64,000 nucleotides of DNA from CADCVW01 sp964251385. Its GTDB lineage: Bacteria; Pseudomonadota; Alphaproteobacteria; Sphingomonadales; Sphingomonadaceae. The notes beneath the pieces are model-generated. The model saw only the letters and a list, made by a program, of their open reading frames with translations. It searched no databases and was not told the origin of the DNA. Location of the stretch: contig CAXUJK010000002.1 in assembly GCA_964251385.1 (NCBI GenBank), positions 558,001 to 622,000 of the forward strand. The letters are read 5' to 3'. The translations under genes were made by a program, and so were the position numbers. Below, piece after piece: positions 27,147 through 36,168 of this stretch; the stretch's first letter is position 1, and each line of letters starts with the position of its first letter.

Positions 27147-27572
27147 TCCACTCCGCGATCATTGCGGGCTTGTGGCTTCCCTCCACTTCTACCGTCGTCT
27201 CGATCGTGTAGCGGAAGACCGCCGACCTGTGTTCGTCAGAAGCTGTCAGCCGCGAATGTCCTCAGGTTCGGCAACCGGCCAGCACGGGGTCCAGGAGCAG
27301 ATCTTGTTCCGCCCTTGTTCACGGCGATCGTCACGCCGTCCAACTTGGCCAGCCGCAGTGTCTTCAGCCGCATCTGCGACGTCCGCAACAACGTTAGAAC
27401 TCTTTGCCTGATCGTGCCCTTGACGGGGGCTGCTGGGCACGTTCCCAATCGACATGGATGGACCGGCGGTCACCCGCGGCTTCCGCGAAGCGATCGATGA
27501 TCGGCTGCATCACCTCAATCCAGTCGGTATCCGCTCGATCCCAATAGCATCGCGCTACTGATCCGGCGTCAT
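27145..27572 (-). pseudogene. MaoC-like (R)-specific acyl dehydratase, frameshifted remnant
   Basis: Reading leftwards from an ATG at 27572 (preceded by GGAGGGATGGGGAG), pieces in three frames rebuild one hot-dog-fold dehydratase: MTPDQ then a stop and RDAIG; then TDWIEVMQPIIDRFAEAAGD and IHVDWERAQ, the MaoC N-terminal block; then VKGTIRQRVLTLL and AKLDGVTIAVNKG; then LLDPVLAG; then FRYTIETTVEVEGSHKPAMI, AEWI. At least one stop and several indels are needed, so no full protein can be made. It reads towards the ADP-forming ligase with touching 3' ends. MaoC proteins hydrate enoyl-CoA, so this looks like a dropped step of the local pathway. The boundaries are approximate. Confidence 0.72.
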
Positions 27573-27680
27573 CTCCCCATCCCTCCTGCAGTGTCGGCGC
27601 GGCAGGTGACGCACGTCGCCGAACCTTGACTTATGGCACCGTCATCTCAAGGCTCTGCCGATGTTCTGCGGACGACATCT

Positions 27681-28229
27681 ATGAGCAAAAACCCCAAGCT
27701 AGGACGCAGGACCGTTCGCGACGATTCCTCCTCGCACCGGAAGACGAATGCTGCGGCCGCCGATTCGAAGGACGATCACGGCCTGCGAGTTCCGCGTCAG
27801 CATCGCCTGGCGTTCCTCATCTATGATGTCGCCCGCGCGATGCGGAACATCAACGACGAGGCGGTGAGGCCATTCGCGCTGACGCAGGCGCAATGGTCGT
27901 TGCTCGTGTACCTCGTCGAGCTTGATGGCGTCGGCATGATGCAAGCGGAATTGGGCAAGCTCCTCAACATCGGCAAGGTCTCAATTGGCGGTTTGTGCGA
28001 TCGGCTTGAGCGTGCAGGTTTTATCAAGCGGGCCGGAGATAAAGCCGATCGCCGGGTCAACCGGGTCTTTATCACCAAAGAGGGTCTCAAGGTCGTCGGG
28101 GAGGTGGACGCGGTCGGCATGAAGCGCGGCGACGAGATCGCGGAGGGGATCTCCAAAGAGCATCTGCAAATCACGATGAGCGTACTTCTAAGAATCAAGG
28201 AAAAGATGCTTGTCCTGCTTGCGGAATAG
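27681..28229 (+). CDS. MarR family transcriptional regulator
   Basis: About 182 residues from ATG 27681; the frame is open 16 codons further up. A basic, low-complexity leader of about 45 residues precedes the domain. The winged helix is clear: FALTQAQWSLLVYLVELDG, MMQAELGKLLNIGKVSIGGL and CDRLERAGFIKRAGDKADRR, ending in the DRR wing motif of MarR proteins. Its ligand is unknown. It follows the catabolic operon and precedes the transposon remnants, so it is the best local candidate to bind the repeated ACGGTACGCAT motif; this is inference. Confidence 0.88.
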   Translation: MSKNPKLGRRTVRDDSSSHRKTNAAAADSKDDHGLRVPRQHRLAFLIYDVARAMRNINDEAVRPFALTQAQWSLLVYLVELDGVGMMQAELGKLLNIGKVSIGGLCDRLERAGFIKRAGDKADRRVNRVFITKEGLKVVGEVDAVGMKRGDEIAEGISKEHLQITMSVLLRIKEKMLVLLAE

Positions 28230-28461
28230 ATAGCGCGACCGCCCGGCGCGCACGTACACGATCCTTGGCTTGGCCGAGAGTTGCCTCTGATTCTTGTGTC
28301 GGCGCACCGCGGATCGACAAGATTCGTGTCAGTGCCGCAACCACCTGCTTCTCTTAACGCTCTGGTCGGTATAGATTGGGGGTTTGGTCCACCTAATCTA
28401 GGGTCAGGACCCATTGATGTGAGCGTCGTGATCTGACTCAGGCTCCGTCAGGAGACCGCGC

Positions 28462-28686
28462 ATGAGCGACCTATATTGGCTGACAGACGAGCAGATGGTG
28501 CGGCTTCAGCCGTACTTTCCCAAGAGCCATGGCACGCCGCGGGTTGATGACCGGCGGGTGCTGAGCGGCATTGTTATCTTCAATCGCAACGGGTTGCGAT
28601 GGCGGGATGCGCCTACGGACTATGGTCCTTACAAGACGCTGTACAACCGTTGGAAGCGTTGGGGAGAGGAGGGCATTTTCCTCTAG
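28462..28686 (+). pseudogene. IS5-family transposase, N-terminal fragment
   Basis: A 74-codon open stretch, MSDLYWLTDEQMVRLQPYFP, followed by KSHGTPRVDDRRVLSGIVIF and GLRWRDAPTDYGPYKTLYNR, the conserved N-terminal domain of IS5-family transposases. It stops abruptly at the left terminal repeat of the inserted IS (28687). A normal protein of this group would be about 250 residues and carry the DDE residues, which are not here. The matching downstream part is at 29522. Confidence 0.85.
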
Positions 28687-29519
28687 GCCCTGTTAGGGTT
28701 TGAGCCAATTCGCTGTGGCGGCCATGCAGAGGACGCCCATGAAGCTGGTGCCGGTTTTCTCGTAGCGGGTGGCGACGGCTCGCCACTCTTTCAGGCGAGC
28801 CCAGAGGCGCTCGACCATGTTGCGGTTGTGGTAGATCGGCTCGGGACAGGCGACCGGCGCTTCGTTGATCTTCGTCGGGATCGCAGGTCGTGCGCCTCTG
28901 TCCCAGACGAGCTGCCGGAAGCGGTTCGAGCTGTAGCCGCGGTCAGCGATGTTCCAGAGCGAGACGCGTGGTAGGCGGCCGAGGAGCGCTGGTGCGAGCG
29001 GCAGCTCATGCGCCTGACCGGGCGCTATGCTGAAGGCAACTGCCCGGCCCGAGCCGTCGGCGCCGACGCAGGCCTTGGTCCCGTAGCCTCCACGAGATCG
29101 GCCAAGCGCTTCACGGCGATCTCGCTGTCGCGCAGACCCCCTTTTTGCCTGCGCCTGCTGCTTTGTGGTATGCCCAGATGCTGGTGCGTCGACGAACGCA
29201 TGCCAAGCTGCACGCGGCGCTCCTGTACGAGGTCGAGCAGTCGCTGCCAGACGCCAAGGCTTGCCCAGCGGATGAAAAGCTGAGCCGCCGTCCACCACGA
29301 ACCGAGCTCTGCCGGCACCGCCCGCCACGTCGCACCGTTCCGGTGCCGCCAGAAGATCGCCTCGATCGTACGCCTAAGATCACGCGGGCGCACCTTGCCC
29401 TTTGGCCGCACCGCCTCAACTAGCGGCTCTAGCATCGCCCACTGCTCGTCCGTTACCACAACGCTCCCAACGCAACACACGCAGGAAAATGGGAGCAGTG
29501 CTCAAACCCTAACAGGGCT
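28686..29519 (-). mobile_element. IS5-family (IS427-like) insertion sequence with 18-bp perfect terminal repeats
   Basis: An 834 bp element bounded by GCCCTGTTAGGGTTTGAG at 28687-28704 and its exact reverse complement at 29501-29518. TA dinucleotides at 28684-28685 and 29520-29521 look like the target duplication, usual for this group. It sits inside another transposase gene. It carries one transposase gene on the minus strand that needs several frames to read. Identical ends suggest fairly recent insertion. Confidence 0.87.
28693..29462 (-). pseudogene. IS5-family transposase, frame-disrupted
   Basis: The N-terminal half (VVVTDEQWAMLEPLVEAVRP, then AIFWRHRNGATWRAVPAELG, to RVQLGM) is in one frame. 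The DDE region then needs a second frame for AFVDA, a third for TSIWAYHKAAGAGKKG, and the second again for RQRDRREALGRSRGG through NIADRGYSS to MVERLWARLKEW and the stop at 28693. An A5G5 run near the last switch could be a slippage site, which some elements of this group use, but two further switches a few codons earlier look like mutations. I judge it inactive. The gene ends inside the left terminal repeat. Confidence 0.75.
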
Positions 29520-29521
29520 TA

Positions 29522-29673
29522 GATGCTGGAGGGGCTGGCTGCCGCAAGCGCGGAGCCGACGACCGTCAGATCGACGCGACCTGACTCAAGGCGCACCGAC
29601 GGGCATCGAGCCTGCAGGTTAAAAGAGAGGGTCTTGGGCGACTGATCGTTCGCACCAAAGGTGGTGACATGGC
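29522..29673 (+). pseudogene. IS5-family transposase, middle fragment after the inserted IS
   Basis: Directly right of the inserted element the reading resumes as MLEGLAAASAEPTT, then in another frame QIDAT, a stop, LKAHRRASSLQVKREGLGRL and IVRTKGG. This is the first DDE region of the same transposase type as the fragment at 28462. A stop codon and a frame change lie inside the fragment, so the gene was already damaged or decayed afterwards. Nothing of the remaining transposase is seen. Confidence 0.75.
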
Positions 29674-29776
29674 GGTTTTCTGAGGCACCAAGCTGGCGCA
29701 CGATCCATCTAAGCGCTGGCACCGCTGTTAATAAGCGGCGTTATGTCCACCAGGTTCATGAGTATGGTTCAGCAGT

Positions 29777-30680
29777 ATGCGACCGGCACAGTACGCGGAA
29801 ACCCAGGTGTTCTTGGCAATCGCGCAAGAGCGCAGCTTTCGTCCAGCCGGAGCTCGTTTTGAGCCTCACGCCTTCTACCCTCAGCCATTCTCTGCCCTCT
29901 CTTGAGGATCGGCTCGGCGTTCAGCTCCTTCGTCGCACGACCCGATCAGTGGCGCCGACGCAAGCGGGCGCGGCGCTGTTGGCCGAATTCGCACCTGCTT
30001 TCGCCAAAATGGACGCAGCCGTAGAGGCGGTGAACGGTTTCAATGCGACCCCCGGAACAATACGGCTCAGCGTTCCGCGATCAGCCGCCACGATGGTGCT
30101 AGCGCCGTACTTTGCCGACTTTGCAAATTTGTTCCCGGACGTAACGCTCGAGGTGATCATCGAAGACCTCTTCGTGGACATAGTCCGCTCGGGCTTCGAT
30201 GCGGGTATCCGCCTAGGAGAAGACGTCGAAAAGGACATGACGGACGTGCGTCTTACCGGAAGTCTGCGCGCGGCGGTCGTCGGGTCGCCAGCCATTTCAC
30301 CCGTTGCCGGCCACCGGCGACGCCTCGCGACCTCCAGCGGCACCTGTGCATCAACCAGCGCGTGAACGATAGCGGAGCTCTGTTCCGCTGGACGTTTGCG
30401 AAGGGCGACGAACAACTGAGCGTCACCGTGGATGGACCGCTGACCTTGGATGCCGACGACCTGATGCTTTCTGCGGCCATCGACGGCGTGGGTCTGGCTA
30501 TGCTGAACGAGGCCGACGTCGAAGGTCATCTTACTGCGGGGACGTTGATCAGGGTGCTGACCGACTGGTGTCCCCCGATCTCAGGCTTTTCCTGTACTTC
30601 CCCCGAGTCCGCAGCGCTCCGCGATCTTGCAGGCGCTCATCGACTTCTTGACCTTGCCGGTGACACGCGCCGAGTGTTAG
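29777..30680 (+). pseudogene. LysR-family transcriptional regulator, frameshifted
   Basis: The ATG at 29777 gives MRPAQYAETQVFLAIAQERS, the usual LysR helix-turn-helix start, but the frame fails after about 30 codons. The HTH continues in a second frame (LTPSTLSHSLPSLEDRLGVQ, LLRRTTRSVAPTQAGAALL), runs through the effector domain (GTIRLSVPRSAATMVLAPYF) to about 30290, shifts again to WTFAKGDEQLSVTVDGPL, and ends in another frame with QALIDFL and a TAG at 30678. At least three indels are needed for one roughly 300-residue protein. It lies between transposon remnants. LysR proteins of this type usually control an adjacent divergent gene, which is missing here. Confidence 0.82.
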
Positions 30681-30955
30681 GATCGCGTGCCGATCGCGGA
30701 CTCATATGACCATCTCAGGGGCACGCCGCTGCCCTGCGGTCAGGTACGAATTGGCTATAGAATTTCATCTCCGACCGATGCCTGCCATTGCCTGGATTTT
30801 CAGATCTGGAGCGGGACCGCTTTCGGGCTGCGCGCCCTGTTCGCCAAGCCCGTGATATCAGTCACCAGGCTGGTCATATTAAACGTGCAAGAGCACGACG
30901 GTGCGGCCGATCACACGTGCATCCAGAAGGTTTGCGGCATCTGTCACACCCGGAT
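30681..30955. other. 275-bp stretch without a recognisable gene
   Basis: Between the broken LysR gene and the IS3 left end I see no gene on either strand. Its base composition is mixed and the plus-strand open frame through it lacks motifs; it is probably leftover flanking DNA. Confidence 0.35.
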
Positions 30956-31787
30956 TGACCTGACCCCCGTTTTTTCCTTCCAGTTGGAGCTAGAGTTCGG
31001 CCGATCGATCATCGGCATTTTGAAGGAGGCTGAGGCCGGTGCGGTGGTGACGGATTTGTGCCGCAGACACGGTATGTCGAGCGCGACTTACTATGCCTGG
31101 AAGGCCAAGTTTGGCGGGCCGGAGGTCTCCGATGCGAAGCGGCTGCGGGCGCTCGAGGAGGAGAACAGGAGGCTAAAGAGGCTGCTCGCCGACACGATGC
31201 TCGACAACGCGGGTCTGAAGGACCTGCTGTCAAAAAAAGGTAGCGCCGCCGCGAAGCGGGAAGCGGTCGCGCATCTTCAGGCGGCGTTGGGGATGAGCGA
31301 GCGGCGGGCGTGCGCTGTCATCGGAGCGGATCGCAAGAGCATGCGGTATCGCTCGTGCCGGGCCGATGACGGCGACTTGCGGTCGCCTGCGCGAGCTGGC
31401 GCAGCAGCCCGGCGGTTTGGCTATCGACGGCTGCACATCCTGCTCCGCCGCGACGGGATCACGATCAACCGCAAGAAGACGCAGCGCCTGTATCGTGAGG
31501 AAGGGCTGACGGTCAGGCGCAGGCGGGGTCGCAAGCGTGCGGTCGGCGCGCGGGCACCTGCGCCTGTGCTGGCGCTGCCGAACCAGCGTTGGAGCCTGGA
31601 CTTCGTCCACGACCAGCTCGCCACCGGCAGACGGTTCCGCGTCCTCAACGTCGACGACGACGTGACGCGTGAGTGCCTGGCGGCGGGAGTGGATACGTCG
31701 ATCTCCGGCCGTCGTGTCGTGCGCGATCTGGGCGGTCTGATCGCTGCGCGCGGAGCGCCCAAGACGATCGTCAGCGGGCAAGGGATG
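30956..31787 (+). mobile_element. IS3-family element (IS407-like), 3'-truncated, transposase degenerate
   Basis: The left end reads TTGACCTGACCCCCG, as in IS3-family members of the IS407 group. The OrfA helix-turn-helix follows (SIIGILKEAEAGAVVTDLCR, MSSATYYAWKAKFGG), then KRLRALEEENRRLKRLLADT. After an A7 run, where OrfA/OrfB frameshifting normally occurs, OrfB continues: AAAKREAVAHLQAALGMSER, RFGYRRLHILLRRDGITINR, and the catalytic core NQRWSLDFVHDQL. The start of OrfA is altered, a frame slip lies near 31380, and the sequence ends after APKTIVSG, before the rest of the DDE domain and the right repeat. Inactive. Confidence 0.82.
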
Positions 31788-31993
31788 TGCTGCGATCGTC
31801 CTTCGCGCGTCATCGGTCGGCCAGAACCTTGGGGCGGCACCTTGAGGACGTACTGGCCGTCTTGGTCGCGCAGACCCTTCCACGGGCGCACTGAACGCTT
31901 GCGGTTCGGCAACGTGCGGGGCTGCGGCGATGAGGCGCTTGCCTACTTTTCTTCCAAGAGCGCGGCAACGCGCGTCGGGCGGCTTCGGTGCGC
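31788..31993. other. Junction DNA between the IS3 remnant and the HNH gene
   Basis: The IS3 similarity stops near 31787 and the HNH gene ends at 31994. In between, a minus-strand frame reads KGLRDQDGQYVLKVPPQGSG and looks coding-like, but I do not recognise it. This may be the tail of another lost gene and should contain the boundary between the transposon block and the defence island. Confidence 0.35.
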
Positions 31994-32836
31994 CTACTGG
32001 ATGCGGCTAAGAACCCGGAAGCCTAGGTCGCAGAAGGCGGCGTGTTCCGACAGGGCGCGGAAGAGGATAACCCGCCAATCGTTGGGACCGCGCCGCTCGG
32101 CTTCGCGTTCGGCCTTTCTCGCGAGTTCCCGCGAGACCAACGCAGTGCCGCCTGCGGCATGGAAGCGGTCAAGCGGCGTGTCGTAGCCGCGCAATTCGAA
32201 GAGCGACATGCGGGTATATCGGTTGGCCAGATTCAGCAGCCGGAAATGGGATCGCAGCCGGCTGTACGTGCTGGCGTTCATCCCGGGAGGCCGCGCGACG
32301 CCGTAAATGAGCGCCAGCGCGTCCGGTCGGAGCGTAATAGACAGGGTCATGATCGTCTCGTCCGGCACCGGGTCATAGTAAGGATGAAAGAACAGGCGCA
32401 CGGCGGTGGCCTCATCGACGACCAGGCGCCGCTTGAGGGTGTTGCACCCGCCGCACGCCGGAACGAGGTTGAGCGAGAACACGGAAAACTGGGGATGGTC
32501 TTCCTTGGGTAGGTAATGATCGAGCGTCCCGGCTTCGCTAATGCCGCAGAACAGGCACATGACGACAGACACCCGGGCCTTCAGCGTCGTTCGCAAGGCC
32601 TTCATCGGCACCGTCTCGCCTTCGTAGGCGTGCCTTAAGGCCGCCTTTTGCATCGACGTCGCGACTAGCCCGGGTAGCGCCTGGACGTCGGGCGCTGCGG
32701 CTAGGTAGTCGGCGTAGGCGCTCAGGACACGCGTTCGAACGGCACTAAGCCTTGTCTTGTTAGCGCCCCGCTTGGCCGTCACGATCGCGTCGAACACTGA
32801 TTCGTCGTCAACGTCCGGCGGCGGTACGTGCCTCAA
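31994..32836 (-). CDS. HNH endonuclease, PtuB-like (Septu-type defence)
   Basis: About 280 residues. The HNH fold is built from MCLFCG (Cys94, Cys97), TLDHYLPKEDHP (Asp106-His107) and SLNLVPACGGCNTLK (Asn123, Cys128, Cys131, Asn132), an HNH with a paired-cysteine zinc clamp. Start: a TTG at 32836 lies 4 bp after the stop of the ATPase fragment; the open frame extends further up only as an overlap with that gene. An HNH nuclease directly downstream of an AAA/ABC-type ATPase is the Septu arrangement (ptuA-ptuB), an anti-phage system; the family match is inferred from architecture. The nuclease itself looks intact while its partner has lost its N-terminus, so the system is probably inactive. Confidence 0.75.
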   Translation of the reverse strand: MRHVPPPDVDDESVFDAIVTAKRGANKTRLSAVRTRVLSAYADYLAAAPDVQALPGLVATSMQKAALRHAYEGETVPMKALRTTLKARVSVVMCLFCGISEAGTLDHYLPKEDHPQFSVFSLNLVPACGGCNTLKRRLVVDEATAVRLFFHPYYDPVPDETIMTLSITLRPDALALIYGVARPPGMNASTYSRLRSHFRLLNLANRYTRMSLFELRGYDTPLDRFHAAGGTALVSRELARKAEREAERRGPNDWRVILFRALSEHAAFCDLGFRVLSRIQ

Positions 32837-32840
32837 GCGC

Positions 32841-33455
32841 TCAGCTCTCGATCGCGCCGAGACTGGCGAGATAGGAGCGCGCGGCGAAGCCGAGTCTTCC
32901 GCCCAGCAGCACCTCGATGCTTTCCAAATCGTGCTCATCGGCGAGAAGGCGAAGCGCTTCGTGCCAACCGGTGGCGCCATCGTCCAGGTTGAAGACGTCC
33001 TCGGTGATCAGCCCGATGCTCTCGCCGAACGTCTCGATGACCGGTCGCGCCGCCGTGGTGCTGTCGTCCATGCGGCGGATGACGCGGACGTGGCGGGACG
33101 GCGTTTCCTGCAGGACGACGGGCGAGTGTGTCGCGACCACTGCATAGCCGTCGAAGCGCGCGAGGCAGAGCCGCAGGCTCCTGAGCAGAGCGGCGAGGAG
33201 GGGTGGATGAAGGTGGGTTTCGGGCTCGTCGACGAGGACGAGGCTGGGCGCATTGCCGTCGATGTGCGCGGTGATTTCGGTCATGATCTTGAGGACGACC
33301 TTGTGGCCGCTGCTAAGCGTGCGGAAGAGGTTGACGAAGGCCTCTCCATCGTCATCGCCGATCTCCACGACGAGGCTCGTCATCGCAATCCGCAGGAACG
33401 ACGCGTCGCGTAGCAGGGGTTCGAGGATGTCGAGCAGGTCGGTGACCCACCTCGA
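32841..33455 (-). pseudogene. PtuA-like ABC/AAA ATPase, C-terminal remnant
   Basis: An open stretch of about 205 codons in frame with LRIAMTSLVVEIGDDDGEAF. It carries an ABC-like signature (TLSSGHKVVLK), a Walker B (APSLVLVDEPETHLHPP) and an H-loop (GYAVVATHSPVVLQETP), as in SMC/OLD-like defence ATPases. The Walker A half is missing: the frame closes at a stop near 33458 where the sequence becomes the recombinase gene in another frame. I read this as a deletion joining two genes. A full PtuA would be roughly two to three times longer. No ATP hydrolysis is expected without Walker A. Confidence 0.78.
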
Positions 33456-34251
33456 TCAGGATACGGATGCACCCGTCGACCAGCGTCATCGCCTGACGAT
33501 GCGGGATGGTTGGTGTTCGGTTGGTGTCGGAACAATGCTTCGCGGCCGTCGCCGATGCGCTCGTCTCGAACGGCTCGATGCGGATGTTGTCGCCCTCGAT
33601 GTCGCGCCGCAGCCTCCACAGGTCCTCGAACACCAGGAGCATCCGGAAGAGGGTGTTGTGCACGACGGCTATGCGTGGGCTGCCATTGGAACTGCCGTTG
33701 GCGATGGCCACTTCTTCGGTGATGTTGAGCATTTTGGAAAGGCCGAGGGCCTTGCGTACATCCGCCGCGCGCAAGGCTTCGGCTCCCGGTTGGCGCAGCG
33801 CTGCCGCCCGTTCCGCGACCTTGAGAACCGAGGGCGTGCCGAACTTCGCCGCCAACGTGTAGCGCGCGATGTCCTCGTGCCGGAGATCCTCGAAATAATG
33901 GATTCCCTCCATCTGCATCCAGGCCAAGACGAGGAACAGGCATTGAACCTGGAGGGCGTGCAGCGCCGCCGACCCGAGCGAGGCGTGCTCATGCTCGCGG
34001 AGCAGCACCGCGTAGCGCTTGGCCAGGGCCAGCCAGGATGCGTTCCTCGGATCGCTGAGCTTGCTGCCGTCCGGCAGTTGAAAGCCGAAGTCGATCGTGC
34101 GCGAGCGCGGTTCTTCATTGGAGCCGATCCGCGATGCGGGCCCGGCCGTCACCACCCACTTCATCGCCGGGTAGGATGATTTCAGCCACGGGTAGACGGG
34201 CTCGCGGTCCCTTCTCTGCGCCGGAAACTGAACGACGTTCGTCGCTACCAT
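33352..34251 (-). pseudogene. Recombinase-like gene B, C-terminal half deleted (chimeric end)
   Basis: From ATG 34251 the frame reads MVATNVVQFPAQRRDREPVY and continues for about 268 residues of helix-rich sequence (ASWLALAKRYAVLLREHEHA, FLVLAWMQMEGIHYFEDLRH, EVAIANGSSNGSPRIAVVHN), ending in MTLVDGCIRILIEVG near 33450. The rest (HRPARHPRTPATRR) is the ATPase remnant read in the wrong frame. The N-terminal part resembles the arm/core-binding portion of large tyrosine-recombinase-type integrases, but the catalytic Arg/His/Tyr region is absent. The start overlaps the stop of gene A by 7 bp, so the genes were coupled, as in recombinase-pair and -trio mobile elements. The family call is tentative. 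Confidence 0.6.
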
Positions 34252-36168
34252 GGACGAGGCCTTTCGTAAGTCGGATCTGCGAGCCGACGCTCGGCGAGGA
34301 TGCGCCCCTGGCGTAAAACCCGGACATGGGGACCGCGTCCAAGCGCCTCGATCGCGACTTCGCAGAACGCCAGCTCGTCGAGCCACTCCGACGCGAAGCG
34401 CTCCTCACGCTCGGGCTCCCACGTCTCCGCCGCCTCGACCAGGCTGCCGTGCCAGATGACCAGATCCGCGATCAGCTCGGGTTCGGCGACGATCACGGCG
34501 GCGGCGCAGGAATGGCACGACTTGACCTTCGTGCAAGCCTCTCCCGGTGCGGTTTCGGGCTGGATGCCGGCCTTGTTGTCAAGGCACAGGCGACCCAGCC
34601 CCGTCCGCATTGCTTTCGCCGCGATCTCGCGAACGCGCTCAACATCCATTCCGAGCCGCAGCGCGGCGTTCTCGACGCCGACCAGGGCTATCGCCTCGAA
34701 CGCGTCCATGAACTCGCGGATCTTCCGCTCGTAGATGATGCGAAGCGGCATCTTAAGGACGTAGTGCGACGTCAGTTCTTCGTTCGAATGGTTCGCGATC
34801 GCGTTGGCGACGTTGATGTTTCCATCGTGCAAAAGCGCGGCGTCGAGCAGGACGCTCGATCGCGTCCAGCCGCTCGCGGTTGAGCTTGCGTATTGCCTCG
34901 GGCAGCTGGTCCACGCTGATGCCCGCCAGTTCGCGCGATATCGCGAGATTGGCGAGGAACGCGTCGACTTCCTTGGGATCGTAGTCGAGCTCCTTGGTCG
35001 CCGCGAAGCTCTGGACCATGTCGGCGATGCGCTCGCGGCAACGCACCGGCGCCTCCGCGAGTGAGGATTTGGGTCTCGACGCTCCGGCATTCTGAAGACC
35101 GACCAGTACGTCAGTCGCGTCTCCCAAGAGTTGGAGCTTGTCCAAGGCGGCTCGGCCGTTGACGATCCGATCCGAAAGGCCTCTCGGCTGCGCTTTGCCT
35201 TTGAGCACCTTGGAGCGCCACGAAAGAAGGGCTTTTTCGACGAGCTTGCCGTCGACCGGCCTGTCTGCGGCGAGTTCCGCTACGAGACGTCCCGGGAGCG
35301 TTTCGGCGACATGAATTAGGATTTCAAGCGTCAGTGCATAGGTCGACTTGGCGGTGGCGCCCGAGACGCTGTCGATGCCGGCTATGAACCTGGCGGCGAG
35401 CTTTGCGGCGCCGACCGTGCCGTACGGGCTGACGAGATCGTGGAAGGAATAGTTGCGTCCGTGCGCGTCATGGTATGGGCGAACCGGATCCTCGTGGCGT
35501 ATCCTGCGGTTCTCGGCCGCGAGCATCTTCGCGCATTCAGGCACCAGCTCGAACGCCGAGGGTGTGATCCTCAGTAGGCGCGCGACCTCGGTGACGTTCA
35601 ACCGATCCTTGAACACCGGACATGTCCCCGTTCGGCGCATACCGGCGAGCAACGACTCCAGATCCGCGGCAAGTCGAGGATGTGCACCGCTCGTCGGGAC
35701 TTGATCGCGGATGCGGTCGTCGAATCCGTCGACGACCTTCTTCGTTTCCGGATAACGGACGAAGACGGGCGTGTGGACGCCCAGCTCGGCGACCAGCCAC
35801 TTCCGATTCACACCCTCGGGACCAAATACGAGCGTTCCCGCGGAGAAATGCTCCTCCAGGAATGCGGACATCCGAAGATGCAGGCCGTCGTGCGCCTTCT
35901 CGGTGACTCCGGCAGCTGCGAGCATCCGGTCGTGACGCCGGAAATGATCCTCGCCGATCTTCAGGTTTCGGGCGGCGCGATAGTCCAGCCTGCGCGCTTC
36001 GTAGACGTGCTTGCGGTCAACCCGCCCCCGACGGATCGGCACGATGTCAACGGACGCCATCCAATCCAGACGGTTGCCGATCCAACTATCCAGGTCGGGC
36101 CGGAGCGGCTTCATTTCTATCGCCGTGCGCAGGAACCTGCGTTCGGGCCGCTGGCCGAGATCGATCAC
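34245..36168 (-). pseudogene. Large recombinase-like gene A, core deleted and frameshifted
   Basis: Starts at a GTG (36168) that overlaps the thymidylate synthase stop as GTGA. About 436 codons run in one frame (LNVTEVARLLRITPSAFELV, YSFHDLVSPYGTVGAAKLAA, to KLNRERLDAIE) to about 34860. The coding then continues in another frame: LLDAALLHDGNINVANAIAN, HSNEELTSHYVL, and on to the stop at 34245. HSNEELTSHY matches the His...Tyr end of tyrosine recombinases, but the Arg and Lys boxes that should precede it are absent, so the shift is probably a deletion scar that removed much of the catalytic domain. A CTKVKSCHSCAAAV segment in the tail may bind metal. Function lost; family call moderate. Confidence 0.62.

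Larger units (their letters stand above)
28400..29673 (+). mobile_element. IS5-type element, interrupted and 3'-truncated
   Basis: An older insertion sequence whose left end begins near 28400 at a GGGTCAGGACCCATTGATG stretch, itself a small palindrome. Its transposase gene starts at 28462, is split by a second IS at 28686-29519, resumes at about 29522 and is lost after the codons for RTKGG near 29665. No right inverted repeat is visible. The element is dead. It marks the start of the transposon-rich part of the window. Confidence 0.75.

Noticed and set aside
28693..29480. Two separate overlapping IS genes on the minus strand
   Set aside because: Both frames are pieces of a single IS5-type transposase interrupted by frame changes.
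34860..34870. Similarity between the deletion junctions in recombinase genes A and B (GATCGAG and CTGCTCGAC in both)
   Set aside because: These are common codon strings for Ile-Glu and Leu-Leu-Asp in a GC-rich genome and are probably chance, so I do not claim a shared recombination site.
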